Below, one piece after another: positions 45,645 through 56,488 of a stretch of DNA of 64,000 bases. The position numbers and the translations under genes were made by a program. This stretch comes from Providencia rettgeri (GTDB lineage: Bacteria > Pseudomonadota > Gammaproteobacteria > Enterobacterales > Enterobacteriaceae), in the NCBI RefSeq assembly GCF_041075285.1, contig NZ_CP163512.1:3472001-3536000 (forward strand). Reading direction: 5' to 3'. Each line of letters begins with the position of its first letter. The stretch's first letter is position 1. Below the pieces are notes generated by a model. It was not told the origin of the DNA. It ran no database searches and worked only from the letters and a program-made list of their open reading frames with translations.

Positions 45645-46505
45645 ATGAATAAATCAATTACAGTTGTGACCGCATTTTTTGATATTGGAAGAGGTAGTTG
45701 GAAAAACCAAAATAGTGATTTTGAGAAATTTGATCGCACAACTGAAACCTATTTTAACTATTTTAGTAGATTAGCTAGTTTAGATAATGAACTCATTGTT
45801 TTTACATCTGAAAATTTTAAAAATAAAATTTTATCTTTAAGAAAAGGGAAGCCGACACATATAGTCACCATTGATATCTATAAAAAATTCAAATTCACGC
45901 TTAAAAAGATATCAACAATTCAAAATAGCGATTCCTTTAAAAACTTAATCAACCCCGAACTACATAATAATCCTGAATACTGGTCTAGTAAGTATGTCTT
46001 AGTAACCAATTTAAAAACTTTTTTCGTCAACAAAGCCATTGAGATGAAACTTTCAAATAGTGAATTCATCTCATGGATTGATTTTGGATATATTCGAAAT
46101 AATAAGACATTATATGGTATCAAAACGTGGTATCACCCTTTTCGGCATGATAAAGTCCATTTTTTTACTATTAAAAATATATTAGATTTATCAGATAGAA
46201 AAGCCGTTTTGAATGCTGTTTTAAATAATGAACCCCATATTATTGGCGGGGTAATACTTGCAACTAGCGATAAATGGGTTGAGTTATATAAACTCGTTGT
46301 TGAAACCCAAAAAGAATTTCTCGCTTCCGGCATTATTGATGATGACCAAGGTATTTTCCTTACATGCGCCAGTAAAAAACCCTCTCTCTTTCAACTAAAT
46401 TATCTAGGCCGAATGCGATGGTTCAAAGTGTTTAAATTATTCCATAAAGGTTCAAAGGTTAATTATTTAACTCGCCTTGGCATACTACTAAGAATAATCA
46501 AGTAA
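45645..46505 (+). CDS. htrL: HtrL/YibB family protein, putative LPS-related glycosyltransferase
   Basis: 286 residues. The family opening ITVVTAFFDIGRGSWKNQ, FISWIDFGYIRN, the metal-site-like IIGGVILATSDKW and DDDQGIFLTC match the HtrL/YibB group, whose members lie near LPS-core genes in enterics and resemble glycosyltransferases. Activity is not established. AT-rich compared with waaC, 62 bases after it, and ended by a strong hairpin. Confidence 0.85.
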   Translation: MNKSITVVTAFFDIGRGSWKNQNSDFEKFDRTTETYFNYFSRLASLDNELIVFTSENFKNKILSLRKGKPTHIVTIDIYKKFKFTLKKISTIQNSDSFKNLINPELHNNPEYWSSKYVLVTNLKTFFVNKAIEMKLSNSEFISWIDFGYIRNNKTLYGIKTWYHPFRHDKVHFFTIKNILDLSDRKAVLNAVLNNEPHIIGGVILATSDKWVELYKLVVETQKEFLASGIIDDDQGIFLTCASKKPSLFQLNYLGRMRWFKVFKLFHKGSKVNYLTRLGILLRIIK

Positions 46506-46538
46506 CAAAATTACATTGGTCAACTTAATGGGGAAAAC

Positions 46539-46562
46539 GCCTTGAATTTCAAGGCATTTTTC
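46539..46562 (+). terminator. Terminator after htrL-like gene
   Basis: GCCTTGA (46539-46545) pairs with TCAAGGC (46549-46555); a T-rich tract follows. Confidence 0.85.
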
Positions 46563-48022
46563 TATTTCTGCGGCGCAATAAAACCAAAGCACATAGTTTC
46601 AGGTGCAGCATCGGGCTCCGAACGGTAAATCACATCTTCTTTTTCGATAGTAAATTGTGGCCAAAACTTACGCACTTTTGCGAAGTTTTCATGGGCACAA
46701 TCATCGTATTTTTTGCCTAGAAGCAGTGCACCATGCTGGCGAATTTCACCTTCAGTAATATCGCGGTTATACACATTCGGCGGCATATGCTTTTCCATCG
46801 ACCAAGGTTGGATCACATGTGGCCGATCTTTCCCATAAATAATAAACCATTGATATTGATTATCTTCACCACCAACATATTTAACAGGCGTACCATAACG
46901 TTGGTACCAGCGCTCTTCCCCTTCCGCTATCAAGGTTTTTACACCGATAAACTTTTGCCCTGCGCCACGAATATTCGCGGCCTGAACGGTGATATACCCC
47001 GCCACCACTAAACCACCAAAAATCGCAAGACCAACCAATGATTTCTTAAATGGTTTTCTGGGCATCACCGTTATTGAGCCAACAAACAAAGGTGCCATAA
47101 TGGCCATAAACGGCTGTAACCATTCCGTGATCCGCCCGCCATCATGGAAAGAGAACCAGCCGTATATTATGGCTAAGGGAAATAAAATAATAAAATTAGC
47201 CATGCGGTTAGGCAGAGCCTTAGGCCAGCCTAACTTTCCGCCGCTGCAATAAACAATAATAGTCGCAATCACTAACGGGTAAAAAACGCTTAATGCTGCT
47301 TGAGTTGTGTGGAAATTAAAGCCTGGGTCAATTTGAGAATCAACCCATTTAAAGGCGGAAAAATCCGTTGCCATCAACCAAAAGAAATTAGGTAGGACTA
47401 ACGCAAACCACAGTGCGATAGCCAAATAAAATACAGGATAACGATAGCTTTGACGGACTTGTTTAACAAAAAGGGTCAGTAAAAAAACTGAACCCACTAA
47501 GGCTAACGACGAGTATTTCCCCATGGTTGCCAGCCCAGCAAACAAAGCAAAAGGCAACCACCAAGCCGGGTTATCTTCAACGGCTCGCAAAAAGAAATAC
47601 AGCACCCATGGCCATAAGGTCACTAAGATATAGTTATCATTATAAGGAATAATATCAAAGTTAATGACACCGGATAAATTCAGCATCAACATCGCAAACC
47701 AAGCAAGGTCACGACGCCCCGTTAAACGATAAGCCAGTTGCCAAACGCCCAGCAAACCAAATGCAATACCAACAAAATGGATCAAATACCAATAAAAACT
47801 ATATGAAATCCCCAAATAGATAGCTGGCCACATCAATACGCCAACAAACCATGGATTTTTCGGTGAGCCCCATTCACCATTCATCCCCCAATTCACAGCT
47901 TCCACCGTGTCATAAGGCACTGTTGGGTCAAAATAGAAACTCGCTAAGATCCAAACTATGGCATAGCCTATGATCCATAAATAAACATATTTATTTGAAA
48001 TTGATTGATTAATTGCTGGCAT
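46562..48022 (-). CDS. GT39/ArnT-like membrane glycosyltransferase
   Basis: 486 residues with about ten membrane helices and a C-terminal periplasmic domain, the architecture of PMT/ArnT-type transferases that use polyprenyl-phosphate sugars. The first periplasmic loop carries the acidic motif DPTVPYDTVEAVNWG and PKNPWFVGVLMWP; later NFDIIPYNDNYIL and LATMGKYSSLALV. It probably adds a sugar to the LPS core or lipid A, but neither donor nor acceptor can be inferred. Transcribed alone, opposite to the htrL-like gene and towards it. Confidence 0.82.
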   Translation of the reverse strand: MPAINQSISNKYVYLWIIGYAIVWILASFYFDPTVPYDTVEAVNWGMNGEWGSPKNPWFVGVLMWPAIYLGISYSFYWYLIHFVGIAFGLLGVWQLAYRLTGRRDLAWFAMLMLNLSGVINFDIIPYNDNYILVTLWPWVLYFFLRAVEDNPAWWLPFALFAGLATMGKYSSLALVGSVFLLTLFVKQVRQSYRYPVFYLAIALWFALVLPNFFWLMATDFSAFKWVDSQIDPGFNFHTTQAALSVFYPLVIATIIVYCSGGKLGWPKALPNRMANFIILFPLAIIYGWFSFHDGGRITEWLQPFMAIMAPLFVGSITVMPRKPFKKSLVGLAIFGGLVVAGYITVQAANIRGAGQKFIGVKTLIAEGEERWYQRYGTPVKYVGGEDNQYQWFIIYGKDRPHVIQPWSMEKHMPPNVYNRDITEGEIRQHGALLLGKKYDDCAHENFAKVRKFWPQFTIEKEDVIYRSEPDAAPETMCFGFIAPQK

Positions 48023-48212
48023 ATCGTCTTAAAAGATAAGGGAAAAAATCCAAGTATTCTATTGGTGACTAACAAAACACAGCAGAATACCCCTATAACA
48101 AACGGTGCAGTCTACTATAGTTTAAATGTAATACTAAGATGTGGGAGAAAATATTCGTGTTTCATTGCTGTAATGTTCAAGTTAACCAATCTCAAAAAGA
48201 CACACTTAATCA

Positions 48213-49493
48213 TTATTGTTCTTTTGGCGGTAAATAGGGCTGTAATAATGTTAATAAACGTTGGAGAGCCCCTTGGTTTTCATGCAACACTTCCGCAGCA
48301 TGGCGACCATAATATAAGCGGTAATCTTCATCAGAAAGTAAGCTCGTCACCGCTTGTGCCATAGATTCACTGTCCGTCACAGTGATCAGCCCATCTGCTT
48401 GCGTTAACTTGCCACAAATATCTTTAAAATTAAAGGTATGCGGGCCCATTAAAACAGGTAATGCATGAGCCGCCGCTTCCAGAGGGTTATGGCCCCCCGT
48501 TTCAACTAAACTTCCACCAACAAAGGCAATATCCGCAATTCCATACAGCAGCATTAACTCCCCCATCGTATCGCCAATCACTACTTGGATATCTGCGGTC
48601 GGGATCGTGTTAGCACTACGGCGAATATACGTTAAGCCTGCTTTTTGGGTAAGTTCTTGCGCTTTTGCAAAGCGCTCGGGATGGCGTGGCACTAAAATTA
48701 ACAGTAAATCAGGAAAGCGTTTTAATAACTTTTGATGTGTTTCTAAAACAATGGCTTCTTCACCATCATGTGTGCTTGTCGCAATCCATACAGGTCGATG
48801 AGCAGCCCACTGGCGACGTAATGTAATGGCGCGTACCGCCAATTCGGGAGTCACGGAAATATCAAACTTTAAACTTCCCGTCACACTTAATTGCATGCGC
48901 CTTAACCCCAACTGAACAAAACGCTCGCCATCTTCTTGGTGTTGTGCTGCAATCATCGTGACATTACGCAACATGCGTTTCACAAAACTACCTAATTTTT
49001 GATACCCCGCCGCAGAGCGCTCTGATAATCGTGCATTGGCGATAACCAATGGGATTTTTCGCTTATGTAGCTGATTTATCATGTTAGGCCAAAGCTCAGT
49101 TTCCATGATAATCACAAGTTTAGGGTCAACCTGCTTGAGAAAACGGCGCATCGCCCCCGGTAAATCATACGGGAGGTAAACATGGTCAACATCATCACCA
49201 AATGCAGATAATACGCGCTCTGAACCCGTTGGCGTCATTGTTGTAACAGTGATAGGTAAGGAGGGATAGTGATGGCGAAGAGCTCTCACTAAAGGGACAG
49301 CAGCGAGGGTTTCGCCAACAGAGACTGAATGCAATAAAATGCCTTGTGGGCTAACTTTACCCGCACAAAAACCATAGCGTTCCCCCCAACGTTTACGATA
49401 CGCAGGCGCTTTTCGGCTACGCAGTAAAAGGCGAACCCATATAAATGGCTGGATAAGATAAAGAAGTACCTGATATAACCGCAGCAATAACAT
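48213..49493 (-). CDS. waaA: 3-deoxy-D-manno-octulosonic acid (Kdo) transferase WaaA
   Basis: GT30 enzyme attaching Kdo to lipid IVA. 426 residues from ATG 49493, opening LLLRLYQVLLYLIQPFIW as in E. coli WaaA (425). The frame extends to 49547, but that part does not match the family. RKAPAYRKRWGERYG, LHSVSVGETLAAVPL (catalytic Glu), and FVGGSLVETGGHNPLEAAA are intact. Confidence 0.96.
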   Translation of the reverse strand: MLLLRLYQVLLYLIQPFIWVRLLLRSRKAPAYRKRWGERYGFCAGKVSPQGILLHSVSVGETLAAVPLVRALRHHYPSLPITVTTMTPTGSERVLSAFGDDVDHVYLPYDLPGAMRRFLKQVDPKLVIIMETELWPNMINQLHKRKIPLVIANARLSERSAAGYQKLGSFVKRMLRNVTMIAAQHQEDGERFVQLGLRRMQLSVTGSLKFDISVTPELAVRAITLRRQWAAHRPVWIATSTHDGEEAIVLETHQKLLKRFPDLLLILVPRHPERFAKAQELTQKAGLTYIRRSANTIPTADIQVVIGDTMGELMLLYGIADIAFVGGSLVETGGHNPLEAAAHALPVLMGPHTFNFKDICGKLTQADGLITVTDSESMAQAVTSLLSDEDYRLYYGRHAAEVLHENQGALQRLLTLLQPYLPPKEQ

Positions 49494-49684
49494 TCGATCT
49501 GATTCACTTACCAAAATTGGCGCTATCTTACCATAAACATTCTGCAAAAGTGTGCAGAATATGCACCTAAAAATTCACAGGACCTCACTAACTCTTGTTG
49601 CAACCCTGCATGATAGCCGATATGGTTAAACTCTTACATCGCTTATTTACACGACTATTTTGAATAAGCAAGAACAAACAATGA

Positions 49685-50182
<498 letters not shown>

Positions 50183-50192
50183 CCATCACGGC

Positions 50193-51002
50193 CTATTTTT
50201 GGCATTGAGGGCAAAAAAACGTACTGCGCTGGCCTTGTTTAATACTTTCTATTGGTGCTCCGCACATTGAACAAGGCTCCCCCTTCTTACCATATACAAA
50301 CAACTCTTGGGCAAAATAGCCCGGCTTGCCATCAGACTGTAAAAAATCTTTTAAGGTTGTGCCGCCTTGTTCAATGGATCGCTTTAAAACTAATTTAATT
50401 TGCTTAACAAGTTCAGTAGTTTCAGCCATTGTTAGTGTATTCGTCAGTTTTTCAGGTGAAATTTTTGCCGCAAATAGCGCTTCATTGGCATAAATATTAC
50501 CCACACCAACAACCACTTTGTTATCCATCAACCAAGGTTTAACCGCCACTTTCTTTTTTTGTGCAAGTTGGTAAAGATATTGCGCATTAAATGCATCAGA
50601 TAATGGCTCTGGCCCTAAATGTGCTAGTACTGAACTGGTTTCTAAATCGTCACACCACAGCCAAGCGCCAAAACGCCGTGGGTCGGTGTAGCGCAAAACT
50701 TTACCATCACGCATCACTAAATCTACATGGTCATGTTTTTCCTCTGGTAACTCTTCCGTCAAAATTCGCACACTTCCCGACATGCCGAGATGTACGATAA
50801 TCCAGCCCTTTTTCAATTCAATTAATAGATACTTTGCACGGCGCTGCACGCTCAGTACAATCTCATCAGATAGGCTTTTAATTTGTTCGCTGACCGGCCA
50901 GCGCAAGCGGCTGTTGCGTACTATTGCATAAGAGATTGTATTACCGACTAAGTGTGGTTCAATGCCACGGCGGCTGGTTTCGACTTCAGGTAGTTCTGGC
51001 AT
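50193..51002 (-). CDS. mutM: Formamidopyrimidine-DNA glycosylase MutM
   Basis: Removes 8-oxoguanine and nicks the strand. 269 residues from ATG 51002, giving the obligatory N-terminal [13 protein letters not shown] whose proline is the nucleophile; two extra codons upstream would block it. Helix-two-turn-helix [14 protein letters not shown] and zinc finger CSMCGAPIE...FFCPQC are complete. Confidence 0.97.
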   Translation of the reverse strand: MPELPEVETSRRGIEPHLVGNTISYAIVRNSRLRWPVSEQIKSLSDEIVLSVQRRAKYLLIELKKGWIIVHLGMSGSVRILTEELPEEKHDHVDLVMRDGKVLRYTDPRRFGAWLWCDDLETSSVLAHLGPEPLSDAFNAQYLYQLAQKKKVAVKPWLMDNKVVVGVGNIYANEALFAAKISPEKLTNTLTMAETTELVKQIKLVLKRSIEQGGTTLKDFLQSDGKPGYFAQELFVYGKKGEPCSMCGAPIESIKQGQRSTFFCPQCQK

Positions 51003-51208
51003 TTTCAAATCCTACATAAATCAGATATTCAATACACAATACAATATGTAACTCATTAAACGAAACGGGTTATAGCATAGAATACTCATTGTATATTGGC
51101 TTTTCTCAACTTATTTCTCACTATACTATGTTTACATTTAATGCGCTTTACCGCATGATAACTCATCTATTTATAGATGATTAAATCAAAGACAATAAAG
51201 GCAATTTT

Positions 51209-52447
51209 GTGAAATTAAACCATATTATCCCCCACCAATTTCCTTTTTTATTACTCTTTTTAGTCACTCTAGGAATGTTCACTAATGATACACAGGGTGT
51301 GCTAAATGTCTCTGTTGTCTTGCTTTTTTTATATACGATTTTTACACTTTTAAAGAATAAAATTAATATCAAAGATGACCTTCTTGTTTTAATTAAAGCT
51401 AGGAAAATGCTTTTCCTGTTTGGTGCGTGGGGGTTATTTTGCGCTATATTTTTTACTTATTCAGGTTTCACCCAAGACGCCATCAAAGCTTTCTTTGATG
51501 ATTGGCGATATATTTTTATTATTGTGTTTTTTTTACTTGTATTTAAAAGCGATACAGAAAAATCAAAAAAAACAATCTGCTATGCACTAATTGCTACACT
51601 AGCCTTTACAATATTTATTATTCCAATACTAAAACAATTTAAAAATAGTGAACTGCCTCTTTATCTACAGCTTAGATATGGGTTTGCACACTATATGACG
51701 CTCTTATTTCCCTTTACTTTCAGTGCATTATTTCTATTCAAGAAAAAAATATTAAAAGCTATAATGTTGATCCTTTCTATACTCGCTTTCTTATTTTTAT
51801 TGTATACAGGGAGCCGAGGAGGAGGGCTTTCTATTGTTATTGAGGCTGTCATTCTCCTATTTATTTTATCTCCAAACTACAAAAAATTAATTATTAATAT
51901 TGCGAGTTTCGGTGTTCTAGCAATCGCAATCATTTTCACCTCGTATCACTATATTCCGCAAGTTAAAAATAAAATAAATCAATCACTCTATGCAGCAGAT
52001 ATCACCTCAGCAAGAGGCAAAATCATTGAAACTCGATATCCAATTTTTACTCAGGATCTCTCATATCAGTTGATGGGAGTCGGTTACGGTTCGGTCGCAT
52101 ATAATCAGTTCTTATTCGATAATAATGCACCCAAATTTAGCGGTGGAATGGGGTATTCAAGAAGTAAAAAAGAATCATTTTACAACAATGATGAGCCCTT
52201 TTTTCTCAATATTAGCTATAACATAGGTCTTATTGGTCTGGTTTTGTTTCTAGCAACATTTTTCATTAATATGAAAGAATTAGTTAAGAGCATGCGAGTG
52301 AAAAAAGATATCCTCAATGTCGGTATATTTGTTTCATCTATTGGTTATTTTTTAGTATATTGCCTATTTGAATTTATCTTTATTGATATATTTATTTTAT
52401 ATAATATTTTAACGGCGATTCTTGTTAGAAAGGTACTTATTAAGTGA
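51209..52447 (+). CDS. waaL: O-antigen ligase WaaL
   Basis: Periplasmic-side ligase joining undecaprenyl-linked O polysaccharide to lipid A-core. 412 residues, about 11-12 membrane helices, large loop at about 260-340 (SARGKIIETRYPIFTQ; MGVGYGSVAYNQF). LYTGSRGGGLSIVIEA and LRYGFAHYMTLLFPFTF correspond to conserved WaaL segments. GTG start with AAAGG seven bases upstream. AT-rich and surrounded by core glycosyltransferases. O-antigen ligases and polymerases look alike, but context favours ligase. Confidence 0.88.
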   Translation: MKLNHIIPHQFPFLLLFLVTLGMFTNDTQGVLNVSVVLLFLYTIFTLLKNKINIKDDLLVLIKARKMLFLFGAWGLFCAIFFTYSGFTQDAIKAFFDDWRYIFIIVFFLLVFKSDTEKSKKTICYALIATLAFTIFIIPILKQFKNSELPLYLQLRYGFAHYMTLLFPFTFSALFLFKKKILKAIMLILSILAFLFLLYTGSRGGGLSIVIEAVILLFILSPNYKKLIINIASFGVLAIAIIFTSYHYIPQVKNKINQSLYAADITSARGKIIETRYPIFTQDLSYQLMGVGYGSVAYNQFLFDNNAPKFSGGMGYSRSKKESFYNNDEPFFLNISYNIGLIGLVLFLATFFINMKELVKSMRVKKDILNVGIFVSSIGYFLVYCLFEFIFIDIFILYNILTAILVRKVLIK

Positions 52448-52474
52448 AAATACAAGCACGTAATCACTTTTAAA

Positions 52475-53452
52475 TCAAAACACCTTTTTTATCAAGTATT
52501 TAAAAGTTGTTAACAAAAAGCCTAGATAATCTCCATTTTTTCTTAAATGCGATTTTTTTCTTGATAGCTGTTTATAACCTTCTGGTTTTATTAGTTCAAT
52601 GTCTTCCCATGGTGAATGGCTCCGAGCAACTTCAAAAAAAGAATATTCTTCATAAAATGTCGCCCATTCATGAAATGGTTTTGTTAAACCAACAAAATGA
52701 ATAAAGACAACATCGGAAGGGATTTTTGGAATGCTCTCTTTTTTCCCAATATACCAATCTAAAGAGAACATATAATTAAAATTTTCACTGATATTCAATA
52801 GATTAGAATTTAATAAAATATTCAAAGCATCTTGGTCTGGGTGACTGAAATCACTACGACTGACTAATTCAATGACTTTATTAGGTATATTATTTTCAGC
52901 TAATTTCTGTACTGACATATATAAAAAACCAGAATTAAAATACATTGACATATCCATAGGCAATGTTTTTTTCTCACTACGGAATTTGTCTTTTACCGCA
53001 TACAAAAAAACGTTTTCATCAAATTCTAGTGAATCAAGATAAGACAAGTTACCTTTACAGATAATATCTGCGTCTAGGTACAATAATTTATTGATGTTTT
53101 TTTCTGCTAGATAAGAGATGATAACTAGACGAAAATAAATCGCAGCGCTCCATCCTTTTGATGGTAAAGGCAGCGATGTAAATTTTTCATTATCAATCAA
53201 ATAGATAGTCAACCTATGTTGTGTTCCTTCAATCAATCGATGAAAAAGCAATTCATCTTTGAATTTATCCACAAAAACATGAAAATGAAAACGGCGTTCA
53301 GGATTATAGATGAGAATTGAAGCGATAGACGTACCGACTCCGTATAAAAAGTTTTCATCGACACCATAAGCAATATGAAAGTAGTTCCCGTCATTGATCT
53401 TGGCATCTGAACCTATCTCTATTTTTGATTTTATCATCTCATTACTTAACAT
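52475..53452 (-). CDS. GT8 family LPS-core glycosyltransferase (WaaJ/WaaO-like), copy 1
   Basis: 325 residues from ATG 53452 (AGGAA six to seven bases upstream); the frame to 53494 lacks a site. Retaining GT-A fold with FHIAYGVDENFLYGVGTS, metal-binding LLYLDADII, YFNSGFLYM, SHPDQDALNILL and the C-terminal HFVGLTKPFHEW. E. coli WaaO/WaaJ glucosyl- or galactosyltransferases share these. Sugar unknown. Separated from the two other GT8 genes by the eptC-like gene. Confidence 0.9.
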   Translation of the reverse strand: MLSNEMIKSKIEIGSDAKINDGNYFHIAYGVDENFLYGVGTSIASILIYNPERRFHFHVFVDKFKDELLFHRLIEGTQHRLTIYLIDNEKFTSLPLPSKGWSAAIYFRLVIISYLAEKNINKLLYLDADIICKGNLSYLDSLEFDENVFLYAVKDKFRSEKKTLPMDMSMYFNSGFLYMSVQKLAENNIPNKVIELVSRSDFSHPDQDALNILLNSNLLNISENFNYMFSLDWYIGKKESIPKIPSDVVFIHFVGLTKPFHEWATFYEEYSFFEVARSHSPWEDIELIKPEGYKQLSRKKSHLRKNGDYLGFLLTTFKYLIKKVF

Positions 53453-53909
53453 CGTACATTCCTGTTGCAAACGCTTTACCTTCCTAACGTTCAAATCCCG
53501 TATTTTGCTATAAGCATCATCAATAGTATAAACTATTCTTAGTTTGATTTTAGATTATTCACTCAGCTTTACACTTTATCTTTTACCACCAAAGGGCATC
53601 ATATAAACGACACACTAAGTGATAATGGTTATCACTACCGACAATAAAAAGTTTGAGCCACCCCTCTTTATCTACTGGCAAACATAATCAATAATGCTAT
53701 ATTTACTTAACTTACTGAAAACATTTTAAATAGCGTCACAATAAGAGCATATATAGCGCCAATATTTTCCTTTTTTATTCGTGTAAGTACTTTAGCTTTC
53801 CTTTATAATTACAAATTATAAGCATTTTACAAAATGCACAATAGAAAAATACAATAAGCTCAATGAGTAAAGCTTAAAACGGTTTAATTTTTAATCACAT
53901 GGCAACCTT
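53453..53909. other. Divergent regulatory region between GT8 copy 1 and the eptC-like gene
   Basis: About 460 bases with no gene. It contains a perfect 8-bp inverted repeat with a 3-base centre (AGTGATAA 53618-53625, TTATCACT 53629-53636) and several AT-rich promoter-like stretches. Confidence 0.55.
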
Positions 53910-55463
53910 ATGGTACAAAAATTCGAGTTAAAAAAAGCCTTATTGGTTTTATTTTCCCTAATTATCCTAGCCTCTATCGCTAAACTTATGTTGCTTGGTT
54001 CAGGAAATGCTCATCCTACAGTAAGAGAAATAACATTAGTCTGTTTTTTAATTATCATACTAAGTTCCTCAAATAAAGCCTATTGGTACATAGGATTCCC
54101 AATTGTCTTGATTAATGCAGTGTATACACCCATTGGTTTAAACTTCGGAGAGCCTACCTATCAGTACATTTCATCTGTAATTGCTACGGATGCTATGGAA
54201 TCTAAGGAGTTTTTTACCCAAATCCCGATAAAAAATTATATTTTTGCAATAATGATAGTTATTGGTTTTATTTTTTATCGGAAAATAACAATCAAAAACC
54301 AAATTTATTTTTATAAAAATAAAACGTTACTTGTTTGTCTAGCTGTCCTTGCATTGATTAACCAGTCTCCTTTTAAACTGTTTAATAATATGTACCACTC
54401 AACATTAAATGTGAAAAAAGAAGTCGATAACTTGAATAAATTTACTAAAAATAGTGAATGGGGAACGTCTACTTTAGTAAAAGATAGAGTGCAGTATGAT
54501 GACTATGTTTTAATTATCGGTGAAAGTGTACGCCGCGACTATATGAATGCTTATGGCTATCCAATCAATAATACACCATTTATCAATCAAACTAATGGGA
54601 TCATTGTCGAAGGATTAACTTCTGGTGGAACAAATACGGTTTCTTCGTTACGAATGATGTTGACACAATCAAGTAAAGAAAGCTGGGAACCCAATTATGG
54701 GTTAAATTTTGTTGATCTAGCAAAATCAGCGGGGTACAAAGTTTACTGGATTTCAAATCAAGGGTTTCTTGGCGAATTCGATACACCAATTACTTTTATA
54801 GCAAAAAGAAGTGATGTTAAAAAATTTAACAAAATGGGAGCTTTTAATTCTAATGATGCTAGTGACTTTAGCTTAATCAATATGTTTAAAGATGAATTAG
54901 ATGAAAAAGTTAATAAAAAACAAAAAAGGTTGTTTGTAATCCATTTATATGGCTCTCATCCTGATGCTTGTGCTCGCATTGAAGATTATGAAAATAAATA
55001 TATCACTAAGGATAAAAAATATACCAATATTTCATGCTATGTTTCGAGCATAGAAAAAACAGATAAGATACTCAGCTCAATATATAATCTCTTAAGGGAG
55101 CAAGAAAAAGTAAATAATCGAAGCTTTTCAATGGTATATTTTGCAGACCATGGCGTTTCACACTCAATTACAAATGATGAAATTAAATTAAATCTCAGCA
55201 ATTCCTCAGCCAAGGTGTTAAATATACCACTCGTCATCTTCAACTCTGATAGCCAGAAAAGAGAGCGTATAGTAGTTTATAAATCGGGTAAGTTATTTAC
55301 TCAAGGGATTGCAAATTGGTTAAATATTAAGAATAAAAAAATAGACCTAGATTATAATTTATTCTCTGCTGCTGATGATGATAATGTAATTGATAACAAA
55401 AATTTTAAAAACTTAAGAAGTGGTGAAATTGATGATGTTCCTATAGATATACGGAATAGATAA
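53910..55463 (+). CDS. Phosphoethanolamine transferase (EptC-like, sulfatase fold)
   Basis: Inner-membrane enzyme moving phosphoethanolamine from phosphatidylethanolamine to LPS. 517 residues: about five N-terminal helices, then a periplasmic alkaline-phosphatase/sulfatase domain with VLIIGESVRRDYMNAYGYP (metal-binding Glu), SGGTNTVSSLRMML (nucleophile threonine), FVIHLYGSHPDACAR and VYFADHGVSHS (D and H ligands). Its place among core genes favours core heptose or Kdo as acceptor rather than lipid A, but EptA- or EptB-like activity cannot be excluded; the former matters for polymyxin resistance. Confidence 0.88.
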   Translation: MVQKFELKKALLVLFSLIILASIAKLMLLGSGNAHPTVREITLVCFLIIILSSSNKAYWYIGFPIVLINAVYTPIGLNFGEPTYQYISSVIATDAMESKEFFTQIPIKNYIFAIMIVIGFIFYRKITIKNQIYFYKNKTLLVCLAVLALINQSPFKLFNNMYHSTLNVKKEVDNLNKFTKNSEWGTSTLVKDRVQYDDYVLIIGESVRRDYMNAYGYPINNTPFINQTNGIIVEGLTSGGTNTVSSLRMMLTQSSKESWEPNYGLNFVDLAKSAGYKVYWISNQGFLGEFDTPITFIAKRSDVKKFNKMGAFNSNDASDFSLINMFKDELDEKVNKKQKRLFVIHLYGSHPDACARIEDYENKYITKDKKYTNISCYVSSIEKTDKILSSIYNLLREQEKVNNRSFSMVYFADHGVSHSITNDEIKLNLSNSSAKVLNIPLVIFNSDSQKRERIVVYKSGKLFTQGIANWLNIKNKKIDLDYNLFSAADDDNVIDNKNFKNLRSGEIDDVPIDIRNR

Positions 55464-55465
55464 AA

Positions 55466-55502
55466 AAAGGGTTAGTGAATATAATTCACTAACCCTTTTT
55501 TA
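55466..55502. terminator. Bidirectional terminator
   Basis: GGGTTAGTGAAT (55469-55480) and ATTCACTAACCC (55484-55495) form a perfect 12-bp stem with a 3-base loop, flanked by an A-run and a T-run. It serves the eptC-like gene and the convergent GT8 gene. Confidence 0.95.
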
Positions 55503-56477
55503 TTTAAATAGTTTATACTTAATTAAGCTAGTAATTCCATTTATTATTTTTCCTTGATGAATTTCATGCTTATACCTTTCTTGGTACTCTACTTTTTTAT
55601 AAGCAACAACTAATGGATCATTCTTCCATGGTGAGCATTCAAAAGCGACCTTAAATGTTTGGCTTGCAGGATAATCTACCGCCCAATAATGCCATGGTTT
55701 TGTTGCTCCAGTGTAATGAATTAGTTTAGTATTATCGTTAATATAATCTTTATAATTTATATTTTTTAATTCATTTTTTAGCGTATAGATACAGTTGTAG
55801 TCTCTTGAAAGATAAATATTTTTACATTCAAATAGAATATTTAATGCATCTTGATCTAAGTATTTTAATTGTTTGCCCGTATGATTATTCACAATTAAAT
55901 CAAATGCTTTTTTTGTAAATTGTTTTTCATCCCACATCTTTAAATTAAGAAAAATAACACCCGCATTAAAATATTTATTTTTTAAACCTGAAATTTGCAA
56001 TCGCAATTCACATGAATCTTGCATATATTGTACATCAGGGATTACTGCGGCATACTCATTTTCAAATTTTATTTCAGTATAGCCTAATAGACTTCCTTTA
56101 CAAAAAACATCTGCATCTAAATATAAAATTGATGGAATGACATTACACAAATGATCGAATATAAAAAATCTAAAATAGGTTGCATATGACCATACGTGAG
56201 ATGTAGGAAGTTTTTTAAGCTCATCAGAATTTAAAACATAAACATCAATATTAACATTATCATTTAAAGCTAATTTTTCTAATCCGTTCAAAAATCTATC
56301 ATCAATAAAATCTGTGAACAAATGAAATTTCAAATTAATATTTCTATTATTTATAATAATGGAATTCATAGATATACCAGAGCCAAATAAAAATCCTTTA
56401 TCTACTCCATATGCAATATTTAAATCAGCTTTAGATTTTCTATTTCCTAACTCAATTTTCTCTTTTATTAATTCCAT
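55500..56477 (-). CDS. GT8 family LPS-core glycosyltransferase, copy 2
   Basis: 325 residues. LNIAYGVDKGFLFGSGIS, ILYLDADVFC, YFNAGVIFLNLKMW, KYLDQDALNILF and HYTGATKPWHYW. Strongly AT-rich compared with copy 3 (many ATA, AAT), suggesting that it arrived separately rather than by a recent local duplication. It follows copy 3 by 11 bases in the waaQ-waaG-waaP direction. Confidence 0.9.
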   Translation of the reverse strand: MELIKEKIELGNRKSKADLNIAYGVDKGFLFGSGISMNSIIINNRNINLKFHLFTDFIDDRFLNGLEKLALNDNVNIDVYVLNSDELKKLPTSHVWSYATYFRFFIFDHLCNVIPSILYLDADVFCKGSLLGYTEIKFENEYAAVIPDVQYMQDSCELRLQISGLKNKYFNAGVIFLNLKMWDEKQFTKKAFDLIVNNHTGKQLKYLDQDALNILFECKNIYLSRDYNCIYTLKNELKNINYKDYINDNTKLIHYTGATKPWHYWAVDYPASQTFKVAFECSPWKNDPLVVAYKKVEYQERYKHEIHQGKIINGITSLIKYKLFK

Positions 56478-56488
56478 TTGAATACCTA

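Noticed and set aside
48005..48364. 119-aa plus-strand frame across the waaA 3' end
   Set aside because: Runs antisense into waaA and lacks protein-like character.
53873..53889. PmrA-box-like CTTAAA...TTTAAT upstream of the eptC-like gene
   Set aside because: The TTAA cores are 10 rather than 11 bases apart and the sixth base of the first half is wrong; not reliable.
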